64,000 nucleotides of DNA from Craterilacuibacter sp. RT1T (GTDB taxonomy: Bacteria > Pseudomonadota > Gammaproteobacteria > Burkholderiales > Chromobacteriaceae), in NCBI RefSeq assembly GCF_023502145.1, contig NZ_JAMFLI010000005.1, positions 1 to 64,000 of the forward strand. Direction: 5' to 3'. The translations under genes were made by a program, and so were the position numbers. Every line of letters begins with the position of its first letter. Position 1 is the first letter of the stretch. This document shows positions 31,511 to 41,117 of this stretch, one piece after another. The notes beneath the pieces were generated by a model. That model ran no database searches. It was given only the letters and a program-made list of their open reading frames with translations, and was not told the DNA's origin.

Positions 31511-33603
31511 GGCTTAAGCAACGGGACTTGTTGCTGCGACTCGACCCAGCGGTCCAGCTCGCTTTTCAGGCTGCCGGCAGGCACCGCCTGCAAGGCGGTT
31601 TGCGGGTCAAACGACAGTTTTTCCGTTGCCGTCCTGCGGCTCTCCACCTGCAGGAAATCATAACGGTCACCCGCCACCGCACGCGCACGCGCGTCGTCGC
31701 GGATAATGGTCGGCTTGAGGAACACCATCAGATTGCTCTTCTTACGCAACTGGCTCTTGTATTTGAACAGATGGCCGATAAACGGGATATCGCCCAATAG
31801 CGGCACCTGATCGGCACTATCGGACACGGTCTCCTGAATCAGCCCGCCCAGCGCGATGATATTGCCGTCCTGCACCGACACCATGGTCTCGATCGAACGG
31901 GTATTGGTAATCAGGCCCGAGCTGCTGGTCACCGAATTCGGGTCGATAGACGAGGCTTCCTGATAGATTTTCATCCGTACCATGCCGCCTTCGGACACCT
32001 GCGGCGTGATCTTCAGCGTCAGCCCCACATCCTTGCGCTCGAAAGTCTGAAACGGATTAGCCGCGCCATTACTGGCGCCAGTGCTGGAGTATTGCCCGGT
32101 CAGGAACGGCACATTCTGGCCGATCACGATCTTGGCTTCCTCGTTATCCATCGTCATCAGATTCGGTGTGGACAACACATTCCCCTTGGCCTGCGTTTCC
32201 AGCGCGCGCGCCAATACCCCCAGATTCAGGATTTCGCCAATACCCGGAATATTCACCGTGCCATCGATCAAGCCGATATTCAAACCACCCGAAGCGGCCA
32301 GCTTGCCCAGGGCGCTATCCTTGCTTGCGGCATCCAGCGAAGGCGACAGTGAGGTGCCCAGAATGCTGTTGCCGGAGTTAGGGAAGTTGGTGCCGACAAA
32401 ACCGCTCTTACCCGCGGCCTGCCACTGCACGCCGACTTCCAGCTTGCGGTCGGCAGCAACCTCGATAATCAGCGCCTCGACAAAGACCTGCGCACGGCGC
32501 TTGTCCAGGAGGTCGATCACCCCGCGCAGATTCTGGTACATGGTGTCCGGCACATTCAGAATCAGCGCATTATTGGCCGGATCGGCCTGCACCATGGCAC
32601 CGGTGCCGGACACGGTATCGTCCTGCACCGCACTGCGCGCCCCCGAAGCCTGCGATGGCGCAGCAGAAGCGGCATAGCCGCCGCTGCCGCTGCTATTGCC
32701 CGCGAGCGCGCTTGGCGTATTGGCACCACCCGAGCTACCCGCCGACAGGCCACCGCCTTCGCCGGTCAGCAGGGTACGCAGCACCTTGGCCACCTGCACC
32801 GCCTCGGCATTTTTCAGATACACCACGCGCACATTACCGCCGGCTTGCGATGGCTTATCCAGCAACTTGAGCAGACTCTTAACCTTGCCCATGGCGCCAG
32901 GGGTATCGGCACGCACCATAATCACATTGGCACGCGCATCCGGAATCAGCGTCACCTTGCCGGCGCCCTCACCCTGCGCCTGCAACAGCTTGCCCAGCAT
33001 GCCGGACAGCTCGATGGCCGAGCCGAATGCCACCGGCAGCACCGCCACATCGCCCGACGCCGCACTTTCCACCGATTCGATAATCGACTCGATGCGGCGG
33101 ATATTGTCGGCGTAATCGGTCACCACCACCGCATTGCTTTGCGGCATGGCGGTGACGGTATTGTTGGGGGAAATAATCGGACGCAGCACCGGCACCAACT
33201 GGTTGGCGTTGGCGTTTTTCAGGGTAAACACCTTGGTGATCAGCCGGTCCACATCGGTACGGCGCGGCTGGCCGGCGCGCGCATGCAGCTTGGCATCAGC
33301 CTCGGGCACAATCTTCACCACCCCGCCCGCCCCCTCTACCGCAGCGAAACCCTGCATGCGCAGGCTGGACAGCAAAATCTGGTAAGACAGCTCGCGCGGC
33401 ACCGGCTTGGCCGACACGATATTGATCGTACCCTTGACCCGAGGGTCGAGCACAAAGGTCTTGCCGGTGATCTCGCCTATGGCCTGCACCACCACCGGAA
33501 TCTCGGCCCCGACAAAATTAAGCATCACCGGGTCGGACGGCGCAGCCTGAGCCGAACAATGGAAAGCCAACGCCACGATGGCAGCAAAACGGGCAAGTCG
33601 CAT
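31507..33603 (-). CDS. gspD: Type II secretion outer-membrane secretin GspD
   Basis: A 698-residue secretin. A signal peptide ends near CSAQAAPSD. The N0 to N3 ring domains follow; N3 carries a long Gly/Ser-rich insertion near residues 280-320. The secretin core includes [20 protein letters not shown] and the C-terminal [19 protein letters not shown] signature. The multimer forms the outer-membrane gate. No pilotin gene (gspS) is recognised nearby. It follows gspC by nine bases. Confidence 0.97.
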   Translation of the reverse strand: MRLARFAAIVALAFHCSAQAAPSDPVMLNFVGAEIPVVVQAIGEITGKTFVLDPRVKGTINIVSAKPVPRELSYQILLSSLRMQGFAAVEGAGGVVKIVPEADAKLHARAGQPRRTDVDRLITKVFTLKNANANQLVPVLRPIISPNNTVTAMPQSNAVVVTDYADNIRRIESIIESVESAASGDVAVLPVAFGSAIELSGMLGKLLQAQGEGAGKVTLIPDARANVIMVRADTPGAMGKVKSLLKLLDKPSQAGGNVRVVYLKNAEAVQVAKVLRTLLTGEGGGLSAGSSGGANTPSALAGNSSGSGGYAASAAPSQASGARSAVQDDTVSGTGAMVQADPANNALILNVPDTMYQNLRGVIDLLDKRRAQVFVEALIIEVAADRKLEVGVQWQAAGKSGFVGTNFPNSGNSILGTSLSPSLDAASKDSALGKLAASGGLNIGLIDGTVNIPGIGEILNLGVLARALETQAKGNVLSTPNLMTMDNEEAKIVIGQNVPFLTGQYSSTGASNGAANPFQTFERKDVGLTLKITPQVSEGGMVRMKIYQEASSIDPNSVTSSSGLITNTRSIETMVSVQDGNIIALGGLIQETVSDSADQVPLLGDIPFIGHLFKYKSQLRKKSNLMVFLKPTIIRDDARARAVAGDRYDFLQVESRRTATEKLSFDPQTALQAVPAGSLKSELDRWVESQQQVPLLKP

Positions 33604-33612
33604 AGGAAAACT

Positions 33613-34281
33613 CTAGTTGGGGTTGGCGTCGATTACAGCAGCACGGCGGCCGCCAGACAGAGTACCCGGCTCGGCCTCTTTGGGCACCGCCTCCGGCACA
33701 GCAGACATACTATTTACTCCCGCTGCTGCCGCATCAGGCATAGGTGCAGGAGTAGGCGCAGAAAAATCAGGGGTCACCGGCGCAGGCGGCACAGGGGTCG
33801 GTGCCATCGTGAGCGCACCGGCCGCAGCACTCGGGCGGGCCAGCTCGATCCGGCGCTCGTTACCGTTTTGGCCGATACGGATGGCAAAAGGTAAAACTTC
33901 CAGCAAAGTCCAGCCACCGGTTTGCTGGCCGACACGCAACGGCGCCACCTTGTCGCCCTCGCCCACCAGCGCAAAATCGGTCTGTGCATTACCCGACGCA
34001 TACACCCCAACCAGCGTCAGCGGCCCAGTACCTTGCGCGGCAGTCAACTCGGGGCTGACCGTCTCACCAAACCAGTGCAAAGCCGCCACCCGCCCGGCGT
34101 CCGCCGTCGGTTCGGGCAAGGACAAGGCGCGCACCTGCCTGGATGCAGGTGCCAGCCAGACAGACAGCACCGCCCCTAACCAGAATAAGGCCAGCGCCAA
34201 GGCAAGATAAGGCAGCAGACGCGGCACCCGCGCCAAAGAGCGGGAAAGATCGCCGAAACGCCAGATTTTACGTGAACGCAT
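33613..34281 (-). CDS. gspC: Type II secretion protein GspC
   Basis: A 222-residue bitopic protein, the first of the operon. A membrane segment (about residues 22-43, LLPYLALALALFWLGAVLSVWL) is followed by the homology region that contacts GspD (LTLVGVYASGNAQTDFALVGEG). The tail is rich in Pro and Ala and lacks a clear PDZ domain, as in several betaproteobacterial GspC. It likely determines substrate choice with GspD. The ribosome site is weak. Confidence 0.9.
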   Translation of the reverse strand: MRSRKIWRFGDLSRSLARVPRLLPYLALALALFWLGAVLSVWLAPASRQVRALSLPEPTADAGRVAALHWFGETVSPELTAAQGTGPLTLVGVYASGNAQTDFALVGEGDKVAPLRVGQQTGGWTLLEVLPFAIRIGQNGNERRIELARPSAAAGALTMAPTPVPPAPVTPDFSAPTPAPMPDAAAAGVNSMSAVPEAVPKEAEPGTLSGGRRAAVIDANPN

Positions 34282-34516
34282 CAGGCTCTATTCATACCAA
34301 ATAAATAATAAGATTAGACAATTCACGCTACCGGCACAAGCTGCATACCTATTACCGCTTTACACCGCATGGCAAACCAGCGCCCAGACACCGCGCGGCA
34401 GGCTACCACTAACGCGACACGCGTGCATCCGTATTTCTACGGATTGCGCAATATGCATTATTAAATAAAAATAGATAGCACTTGTGATTTAATTTAAACC
34501 ACTAAAGGCGAACAGC
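34282..34516. promoter_or_regulatory. AT-rich divergent promoter region, gspC/lipoprotein
   Basis: The 235 bases between gspC and the lipoprotein gene become AT-rich towards the right (TTATTAAATAAAAATAGATA near 34459-34478). Promoters for both genes must lie here, but I could not pick out convincing hexamers. No Pho box is visible. Confidence 0.4.
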
Positions 34517-36328
34517 ATGAGTTTGGGTAAATTGTCGGTTACGACCGCAGCAGTCGCAGCAGCATTGGCACTCTCAGCTTGCGGAGGCGGCGGTGGGGGC
34601 TCCTCTTCCGGCCCGGTAGCGCCGCCAAGCGGTAGCAGCATTTCGGGCAAGGCCATCGATGGCTATCTGAAGAATGCCAAGGTGTGCGTAGATCGCAACG
34701 CAGATGGTGCTTGTGATGACGGCGAGCCCTCCGCCACAACCGGCGCCGGCGGCAACTACACCCTGAGCGGCGCCACAAAGGACGATATCGGCAAGAACCT
34801 GCTGGTACTGATCGGCACGGACACCATTGATGAGGCTCGCCCCGCAGATTTTAAGTTTGCCGCTCCTGTCACACTGGTGCGCCAACTCGATACCTTGCAA
34901 GGACAAATTCACATCTCGCCGCTGACCACCATGGTCGCCGCCGAAGTGGCCAAGGGTCTGGCGTTACCCGAGGCTGAGGCGAAGATTGAAAAAACCGTTC
35001 TGAACGGCAGCTCACCTTACATGGACTTCGCCGACCCTGAAAAACCAAATAAGGATGCGGGAAACAAAGCACAAGCCTTGGTCGATGCGATGGTCAGCGT
35101 ATCCAAGGCCAGTGGCCCATCGTTTGACCTGACTAGTGTCCTAGCGGCAGCATCCTTGTTCACCCAGGCAAAGGGTGTCGCCAGCGACATCAACAAGGAC
35201 ACGGTCGAGGCAGAGAAAGACAAGATCGGCAGCCAATTACCCGCCGACGCGCTTGCCCTGCTGAAAGCAGGCGTATACGAGTACGGGGACAGTCATCGTG
35301 GCGACTCGTACGGCTATGACGATGTGTACCCTACCAAATGGCTGGAAGATGACGGCTCTGCCAAAGGGTACCGGATGTCCTTCAAGCTCAGCGAGGACGG
35401 CAAGAAGTTCACATGGCGGGATGAAGTCTTTGACAGCAGCAAATGGGTCGTCGACACACGGGACCAGCATGGCTACAAGGGAAGCTGGAAAATCCTGCAG
35501 GATGGCAGCTGGGGGCCGTTCCGCGAGGCTGGCTACGAATCCAACCAGACGTATGACGTCACGGAAATCGGCAAGGATTCCATTACGATCAAGAGCGAAG
35601 ACGGGGTCCTTACCCAACTCGCCGGACTACGGGTCAAGCCGCAACAAGGTACAGCGCTGAAAGATGCCTTGCTATACGGCCGTTACACGCCCATTGCAGC
35701 CGAACTCAAACAATATATCAACGGCTCGCTTGACCAGAATGCGCTGAAAGTCTTCACCCGTGCGGTCATGCTGAACACCGACCTGGACGTTTCGGCTTGG
35801 ACGTGCGGGGAAGGCAGTACTCCGGTCAAACAGCAGGGCATCGAACATTGCAACTACTTCGGCAAGCCCGATGTTGCCTATACGAGCGTGCGAGATGCCA
35901 TGCACTTGCAGGACACCCAGCCGGGCGCCTACCCGGTCTGGATGTATGGAGGCCAATTCAAGTTCGAGGGCGACCGTGTAAATGGACAAGAAGGTCCGGT
36001 GACCTTCATCTACTGGGTGGACGTAGGAGATGACGCGATAAAGCCAGTGCAAGATAAGTACAGCGTCCGCTGGAAACTACGCACGATCCGTGGCCACGAA
36101 CTGATCACCTTCGACATCAATGAAAGCACTTTTCCCGGCAACTACGATGATGCCGGCAGCGATGAAGTCAAGGTCATCATGCTCAACGACGGCATCCTGC
36201 AAACCGGCTTCCTCTCCGAAGAAGGATTGTTCGAAGAGATCACCGCCATCAACCACTCATACTTTGAGCAGCTGATGAAAGGCTACGACCAGATGCTGGA
36301 CTACCTGCGCAACAAGCTGCGGGTTTAA
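34517..36328 (+). CDS. Gly-rich surface-type lipoprotein, function unknown
   Basis: A 603-residue secreted lipoprotein. The signal peptide ends in LSACGGGGGGSSSG: a lipobox with Cys near residue 22 followed by a run of Gly and Ser. Next comes a calcium-type loop, CVDRNADGACDDGEP, in a short beta-rich domain (about 45-100), then ISPLTTMVAAE near 135, a motif shared with the lipoprotein at 38998. The remaining 350 residues are rich in Tyr, Trp and Asp and match no family I can name. It has AAAGGCGA before the ATG. It is divergent from the gsp operon and ends in the first of three identical terminators. Export by the adjacent secretion system is inference. Confidence 0.8.
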   Translation: MSLGKLSVTTAAVAAALALSACGGGGGGSSSGPVAPPSGSSISGKAIDGYLKNAKVCVDRNADGACDDGEPSATTGAGGNYTLSGATKDDIGKNLLVLIGTDTIDEARPADFKFAAPVTLVRQLDTLQGQIHISPLTTMVAAEVAKGLALPEAEAKIEKTVLNGSSPYMDFADPEKPNKDAGNKAQALVDAMVSVSKASGPSFDLTSVLAAASLFTQAKGVASDINKDTVEAEKDKIGSQLPADALALLKAGVYEYGDSHRGDSYGYDDVYPTKWLEDDGSAKGYRMSFKLSEDGKKFTWRDEVFDSSKWVVDTRDQHGYKGSWKILQDGSWGPFREAGYESNQTYDVTEIGKDSITIKSEDGVLTQLAGLRVKPQQGTALKDALLYGRYTPIAAELKQYINGSLDQNALKVFTRAVMLNTDLDVSAWTCGEGSTPVKQQGIEHCNYFGKPDVAYTSVRDAMHLQDTQPGAYPVWMYGGQFKFEGDRVNGQEGPVTFIYWVDVGDDAIKPVQDKYSVRWKLRTIRGHELITFDINESTFPGNYDDAGSDEVKVIMLNDGILQTGFLSEEGLFEEITAINHSYFEQLMKGYDQMLDYLRNKLRV

Positions 36329-36344
36329 TTACTGGCCAGCCAGC

Positions 36345-36375
36345 AAAAAACGCCACGGCAAGCCGTGGCGTTTTT
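36345..36375. terminator. Terminator, copy 1 of a three-copy hairpin
   Basis: AAAAACGCCACGGC and GCCGTGGCGTTTTT form a 14-base stem around AA. The same hairpin follows the phosphatase gene (38743) and the outer-membrane protein gene (42256). Confidence 0.9.
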
Positions 36376-36394
36376 CATTGCACTCGAACAACGC

Positions 36395-36601
36395 TCAGAA
36401 CAGGTGTTCCGGCCTCTCCAGCACGCTGCCGGCACCCTCAAGAATCGCGGCGGCGAGGCCTGAGACCTGCAGTAGCAGATAGTTGCCGTAACAGCATGCA
36501 CTGATGATATAGGCCGACAGAAAATCAGGATCGGCACCCCTTCGGCAAGCTGCCCCTCTGCGATCAGCGCGGCGCAGCCCATTTATCTGCCACCGAGCAC
36601 G
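36395..36601 (-). pseudogene. Decayed 3' fragment of an acyl-CoA dehydrogenase gene
   Basis: This minus-strand stretch matches the last 70 or so codons of the intact acyl-CoA dehydrogenase gene at 42304. The final reading ILEGAGSVLERPEHLF then stop parallels ILEGAGSVLEMPENLF. A run of 26 identical bases (36444-36469 and 42353-42378) is embedded in many scattered changes. A one-base deletion near 36540 breaks the frame, and the upstream part reads GCAALIAEGQLAEG in the other frame. There is no start codon or ribosome site. The homology continues through the terminator on its left and stops at about 36601. Confidence 0.88.
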
Positions 36602-36649
36602 CCCTTGTTTTAGGTTTTCACTCTGACTACCCGGCACCACAAAACCAAG

Positions 36650-36678
36650 CTGTCATTTAACCTTCATTTGCCTGACAT
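36650..36678 (+). promoter_or_regulatory. Three-unit PhoB binding site (Pho box)
   Basis: Three seven-base units, CTGTCAT (36650), CCTTCAT (36661) and CTGACAT (36672), repeat at an exact 11-base period with TTAA and TTGC between them. This matches the Pho box consensus CTGTCAT-N4-CTGTCAT with an extra half site. It lies about 60-87 bases before the phosphatase start. An AATAAT -10-like hexamer follows at 36689. PhoB control under phosphate starvation is established for many phoX genes and inferred here. Confidence 0.75.
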
Positions 36679-36736
36679 CAGCTACGGGAATAATCCGCAG
36701 AATCCGCTTCACGACAGCCCAACGGAGTCTTCCCTG

Positions 36737-38725
36737 ATGCAAACCTTTCATCCTGATCGCCGCCGCCTGCTACAACTACTCGCCAGCGGCCCCCTGCTTC
36801 CGCTGTCTGTCGGCGTGGGCAGCAGTGCGCTGCTCGCCGGTTGCCTGGGCGGCGGCGGTGATAGTGGCAGTACGCTGCCACCAACGACGCCGGCACCTAC
36901 GCTGTCAAAAGTCCGTTTCACACCGATGGCTGCCCCCACACTGGCCGAACCGGCCCGTATGGCTTCCACCGACGTCGCCAGCGCGATGACCGTGCAGTTC
37001 AGCGATGGCAGCCAGCTGGTTCACATGCTCGCCTACCAGCCCTTCTTCGTCACCGGCGATCAGGTGCCGGATGGCAAGGGGGGCAAGCTGCTTGCTGGCG
37101 GCTATTACGACATCAGGAACCAGCCCATCCTCGACAACACACTGCCGGCTCAACCGCGACAGTTTTTCTCCGACGCGCCGGATGGCACTTCGCTGCTGAC
37201 GGTGCCTGGTGCCCGCGTTGCGGGTGTGCGCGGCAACCCGGTGTTCGCCGTGGTGCAGTTCGAGTACACCACGTGGGCGCAAGACGGCAAGAGCGATATG
37301 TATGGCAAGTTGCCATCGCCCATCGCGGTACTGACGCTGGATCAAGACCCGAACACCGGAAAACTCACGCTGGTGCAATACCACAATGTGGACACCCGTC
37401 CCGCGCAAGGCTTATGGATTACCTGTGGCGCCAGCCTGTCGCCATGGGGCACCCATTTATCGAGCGAGGAGTACGAACCGGACGCATTCGGCGCCGCCTC
37501 CAGCAGCCAGTTCAAGGCATTCTCCAAGAACCTGTACGGCAACGAAACAGAAGCCAAGCCCTATCACTACGGCCATATGCCGGAAGTGACCGTCAACCCC
37601 GATGGCACCGGCAGTATCAAGAAGCATTACTGCATGGGCCGCATCTCGCATGAACTGGTACAGGTCATGCCGGACCAGCGCACCGCACTGATGGGAGATG
37701 ATGCGACCAACGGCGGCCTGTTCTGCTTTGTCGCCGACAAGGAAAAAGACCTGTCCGCCGGCACGCTGTACGTGGCGAAGATCGAAGGCAGCGGGCTGAG
37801 CGCGCTGGACCCGCAAGCGCCTGCATTCAAGCTCGTCTGGATCAAGCTGGGCCGCGCCAGCAGCGCCGAAATCAAGACGCTGGCCGACACACTGCAAGCG
37901 ACCGATATCTTCGAGCGCGTCACCACCGACCCGAACGATGCGACCTTCCGCAAGGTGTTTGTCAGCGGCAAAGCCGAGTGGCTGCGACTGAAGCCGGGCA
38001 TGGAAAAGGCGGCCGCCTTCCTGGAAACCCACCGCTACGCAGCTTACGCTGGCGGCAGTCTTGGGTTCAGCAAAATGGAGGGCACCACCGTCAACGCCAA
38101 GGACAAGCTGGCGTACTCGGCGCTGCAGAACTGCCAGGATTCGATGGTGGTCGGCAACAGCAAGGGCTACCAGACGGGTATCGGCATCAATCTGCCGGCT
38201 CAGCTCAAGGCCGGCGCGATCCTACAACACCAACTCACTGGCGGACTGAAAGACAGCGACGGCACAGCGATCAACAGTGAATGGATGCCGGCAAACAGCA
38301 AGGTGTTGCTCGCTGGCGAAGACCTGGCAGTAGCTGACGCGCTGGGCAACACCGCCAACCCGGACAAAATCGCCAACCCGGATAACCTCAAGTTCTCCGA
38401 GAAAATGCGCACGCTGTTTATCGGCGAGGACAGCGGCCAGCATGTGAACAACTTCCTGTGGGCGTACAACATCGACAGCAAGGCGTTGTCACGGCTGATG
38501 TCGATACCGGCCGGCGGCGAATCGACCGGGCTGCATGCGGTCGACGAGCTCAACGGCTGGACCTACATCATGAGCAACTTCCAGCATGCCGGCGACTGGG
38601 GTGCCATCCACAACACGGTAAAGGCCACGCTAGACCCGCTGATCAACAGCAACTACAAAAACAAGTTTGGTGCGGCGGTCGGCTATCTCACCGGAGAGGT
38701 AACGCAAATCAAACTGGCCAAATAA
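36737..38725 (+). CDS. phoX: PhoX family alkaline phosphatase, Tat/lipoprotein signal
   Basis: A 662-residue protein of the PhoX (DUF839) family, calcium- and iron-dependent phosphatases that release phosphate from organic esters. The N-terminus has a twin-arginine motif, DRRRLLQLLASG, and then a lipobox LLAGC at about residue 37, followed by LGGGGDSGS. Family-like blocks include LWITCGASLSPWGTHLSSEE, ISHELVQVMPDQRTALMGDD and MRTLFIGEDSGQHVNNFLW. The ATG at 36737 has GGAG nine bases before; a TTG upstream is less likely. A Pho box precedes it, which supports the call. It sits between the two Gly-rich lipoprotein genes. Confidence 0.87.
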   Translation: MQTFHPDRRRLLQLLASGPLLPLSVGVGSSALLAGCLGGGGDSGSTLPPTTPAPTLSKVRFTPMAAPTLAEPARMASTDVASAMTVQFSDGSQLVHMLAYQPFFVTGDQVPDGKGGKLLAGGYYDIRNQPILDNTLPAQPRQFFSDAPDGTSLLTVPGARVAGVRGNPVFAVVQFEYTTWAQDGKSDMYGKLPSPIAVLTLDQDPNTGKLTLVQYHNVDTRPAQGLWITCGASLSPWGTHLSSEEYEPDAFGAASSSQFKAFSKNLYGNETEAKPYHYGHMPEVTVNPDGTGSIKKHYCMGRISHELVQVMPDQRTALMGDDATNGGLFCFVADKEKDLSAGTLYVAKIEGSGLSALDPQAPAFKLVWIKLGRASSAEIKTLADTLQATDIFERVTTDPNDATFRKVFVSGKAEWLRLKPGMEKAAAFLETHRYAAYAGGSLGFSKMEGTTVNAKDKLAYSALQNCQDSMVVGNSKGYQTGIGINLPAQLKAGAILQHQLTGGLKDSDGTAINSEWMPANSKVLLAGEDLAVADALGNTANPDKIANPDNLKFSEKMRTLFIGEDSGQHVNNFLWAYNIDSKALSRLMSIPAGGESTGLHAVDELNGWTYIMSNFQHAGDWGAIHNTVKATLDPLINSNYKNKFGAAVGYLTGEVTQIKLAK

Positions 38726-38742
38726 GGCATAGGCCAGAAGAT

Positions 38743-38773
38743 AAAAACGCCACGGCAAGCCGTGGCGTTTTTT
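38743..38773 (+). terminator. Terminator, copy 2 of the three-copy hairpin
   Basis: The same stem, AAAAACGCCACGGC with GCCGTGGCGTTTTT, follows the phosphatase gene. The next 45 or so bases still resemble the sequence beyond the other copies, for example TTCCGGCAT near 38807, but are too changed to be sure. Confidence 0.88.
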
Positions 38774-38997
38774 GCAGCGGAACCCAGCAGGGGCAGAGCT
38801 ACTGTTCCGGCATCATCCCAAATAGCAGCCACTGTCTATACCTGGCAGGCAGGCATCATGTTTGCTGCATGTTTTCTGCATTTTTACCACACATCAAGCC
38901 CTACCCAGCAAGGACTTCCAGATTTGCTTCAACTTTGCAAACGTCACCCCATAAAATCCAATGGCATTTTTAAATCAAGATTTTGGAGATCATGACA
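38774..38997 (+). promoter_or_regulatory. Upstream region of the second lipoprotein gene
   Basis: About 225 bases without a gene. The first part may be a worn remnant of the acyl-CoA dehydrogenase tail. The second part must hold the promoter of the lipoprotein gene, and TTGGAG at 38983-38988 is its ribosome site. No Pho box is visible. Confidence 0.4.
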
Positions 38998-41049
38998 ATG
39001 GCACAACTGAAGACGATTTCGCTGGCGGTCGCAGCAGCATTGGCGCTGGCTGCGTGTGGTGGCGGTGGCGGTGGCGGTGGTGGTGGTGGCAGTAGCGGTT
39101 CGGCGGCAGCACAAGACAACGCGGTACAGGGCGTCGCCATAAAGGGCCTGCTTGAAGGTGCCGAAGTCTACGCATTCAAGGTGAATGCCGACGGCACGGT
39201 CGACAGCAAGGCGATCAACGATGGCAAGCCCGCCATCACCAATGCAAAGGGCGAATACTCCCTCAAGCTGGGTAGCTACAGCGGCGCGCTGCTGATCAAG
39301 GTCAAGGCGGTGGCCGGCGCCAAGATGCAGGACGAACTGCAGGGCGCCATCACCCTGGCGGCAAACCAGGCATTTGAACTGGACGCACTGCTGGAGCAGG
39401 TCGGTAGCGGCAGCAACAAGGCCAACGTCACCCCGATCTCGCAACTGGCCGCCGCCAAACTGCTTGTCAGCGGCAAGCTGGCCGACCTCAACGGCGATGG
39501 CAAGGTCGACGCCACCGACATCAAGAATATCGACGTCGTCAACAACGCGATCATGCAGGCGCTGACCGGCAATACCACCGACCCGCTGCAGTACGACTTC
39601 AACCCGAGCGACACCAGCGACAAGGCGACCGCAATCCTGCAGCAGGCGTCGCTGATATTTAACAAGCCAGAAACCGTTGCTGGGTGTACAGACAAGGGAC
39701 TGGACTGCGCGCTGGGTGAACAAGCCAAAGCGCTAGGCACGCTGAAGATTGCTGACGGCAAGATCACCAGCGAAGGTCTGGCCTATGACAAATTGCTGGC
39801 CATTGCGAGTGCAGCCAAAACCGCATTTGGCGACAAAGCGGCCACAGCGACCGTTCCGGACAGCATCACCGGCAACGTAGAAGAACTGCAAAACGCCACT
39901 ACCCTCGCCACCCAGATCACCCAGTCCAAGCTGCTGGTCAACAGCCTGCGCAACAGCCTGCTGGAAGGCGAACAGACCCTGAAGACCCGCGGCGACGAGA
40001 TCGGCCCGGCGGTCGAGCAAATGGCCGACCACGCTGACGTGGCAATGGCGCTGTCCGACGCGGTGGAGCGCTACGACGAGGCCGAAGCGGAAGAAAACGA
40101 CGCTGGCTGGGATCACTTCGGTGGCAATGGCTACCACTGTCAGGAACAAAACGGCAGCAGCATCTACCAGTGCTGGCTGTGGGTTGGCCAAGCCGCTGGA
40201 GAAACCTTACTGGAGAATGGGCGTTACGCTCAGTTCACCCTGAAAGCGAACGGCGACAAAGTTGAGTGGGCCTTCGCCAGCAAGGACACTACCGCAGCCC
40301 TAACCGGCACAGCCAACTACACAGCCAACGGCTACACGCTGTCGGGCAAGGTACCGGTCAATGGAGTAACCGCAGACCTCACGTTCAGCTCTAGCTACAG
40401 CCAGACAACGGACACCTTTACCGGCAGCATCAAGAGCGCCAAGGCTGAAGTCGTGCTCAGTAACGGCCAGACCAATTGGACGAGCGAAGGGATGCCGACC
40501 GGCCTCAGCATCGCATTGAAAGGCAGCAGCAACGGCTACGCGTTCAACGGCAGCCTCGCATCCTCTGAGCAGATTGACGCCCCGGCCACCGCCGCTACGC
40601 CAGCCTTCAAGATGGACAGCAAGCTGACCCTCAAGGGCGTGCTCAGCAAGGCAGGGGCAACCTGGTTTGACGGCACCGTCGTGCTGAAGGCGGATAAGCC
40701 GTACAGCCCGGACACCAGCGCAGGCACCCTGAGCATCATCGGCCTGCTGCCGGTCGACGCCAGCCGCACCATCAAGCTCGACAGCGCACTGGCTCTGAAG
40801 GCGGACAAAACCGCATCGCTTGACGTCAACTACACCGACAACGGCGTCAGCGCCAGCGTCAAGGTGAGCGGCAAGCAGGATGCGCTCGGCAAATTGCTGC
40901 CTGAGTCGTTGGTCGCTACCAGCCGCAACCTGAAAGTTGCACTGAAGGCAGACCGCACCGGCACCGTTTACGCCGACGACAAGGAAATCGGCCGCGTGAG
41001 CGGCAAGGTCATCTCGTTCAAAGATGGCAGCAAGGTCAGCCTCGGCTGA
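38998..41049 (+). CDS. Second Gly-rich surface-type lipoprotein, function unknown
   Basis: A 683-residue secreted lipoprotein. The signal ends ALAACGGGG, and the lipidated Cys is followed by an 11-Gly run encoded by GGN repeats. A short beta domain (GVAIKGLLEGAEVYAF) and NVTPISQLAAAK mirror the lipoprotein at 34517, so the two share ancestry at their N-terminal halves. A calcium loop, DLNGDGKVDATD, resembling dockerin or EF-hand loops lies near residue 165. A helical stretch (about 230-370) leads into a long beta-rich C-terminal half of repeated LTLKG/LALKAD strands. I chose the ATG at 38998 because GGAG stands nine bases before it; the ATG at 38992 is too close. Function is not recognised. 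Confidence 0.78.
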   Translation: MAQLKTISLAVAAALALAACGGGGGGGGGGGSSGSAAAQDNAVQGVAIKGLLEGAEVYAFKVNADGTVDSKAINDGKPAITNAKGEYSLKLGSYSGALLIKVKAVAGAKMQDELQGAITLAANQAFELDALLEQVGSGSNKANVTPISQLAAAKLLVSGKLADLNGDGKVDATDIKNIDVVNNAIMQALTGNTTDPLQYDFNPSDTSDKATAILQQASLIFNKPETVAGCTDKGLDCALGEQAKALGTLKIADGKITSEGLAYDKLLAIASAAKTAFGDKAATATVPDSITGNVEELQNATTLATQITQSKLLVNSLRNSLLEGEQTLKTRGDEIGPAVEQMADHADVAMALSDAVERYDEAEAEENDAGWDHFGGNGYHCQEQNGSSIYQCWLWVGQAAGETLLENGRYAQFTLKANGDKVEWAFASKDTTAALTGTANYTANGYTLSGKVPVNGVTADLTFSSSYSQTTDTFTGSIKSAKAEVVLSNGQTNWTSEGMPTGLSIALKGSSNGYAFNGSLASSEQIDAPATAATPAFKMDSKLTLKGVLSKAGATWFDGTVVLKADKPYSPDTSAGTLSIIGLLPVDASRTIKLDSALALKADKTASLDVNYTDNGVSASVKVSGKQDALGKLLPESLVATSRNLKVALKADRTGTVYADDKEIGRVSGKVISFKDGSKVSLG

Positions 41050-41069
41050 TCCACGTACCACTCACCCTC

Positions 41070-41096
41070 GCCGGCGGCTGCGGTCGCCGGCTTTTT
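41070..41096 (+). terminator. Hairpin between lipoprotein and outer-membrane protein genes
   Basis: GCCGGCG and CGCCGGC form a seven-base stem with an eight-base loop, followed by TTTTT. The next gene starts 22 bases later, so it may act as a partial terminator that lowers expression of that gene. Confidence 0.65.
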
Positions 41097-41117
41097 GCAT
41101 TTTCCCTTGTCGAAACC

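Noticed and set aside
36325-36582. Minus-strand open frame of 85 codons after the first lipoprotein gene
   Set aside because: It is one frame of the decayed dehydrogenase copy and not a gene of its own.
39058-39100. GGN repeat after the lipobox as a phase-variation tract
   Set aside because: The tract is made of whole codons of mixed GGT and GGC, so length changes would keep the frame; it is better read as a flexible protein linker.
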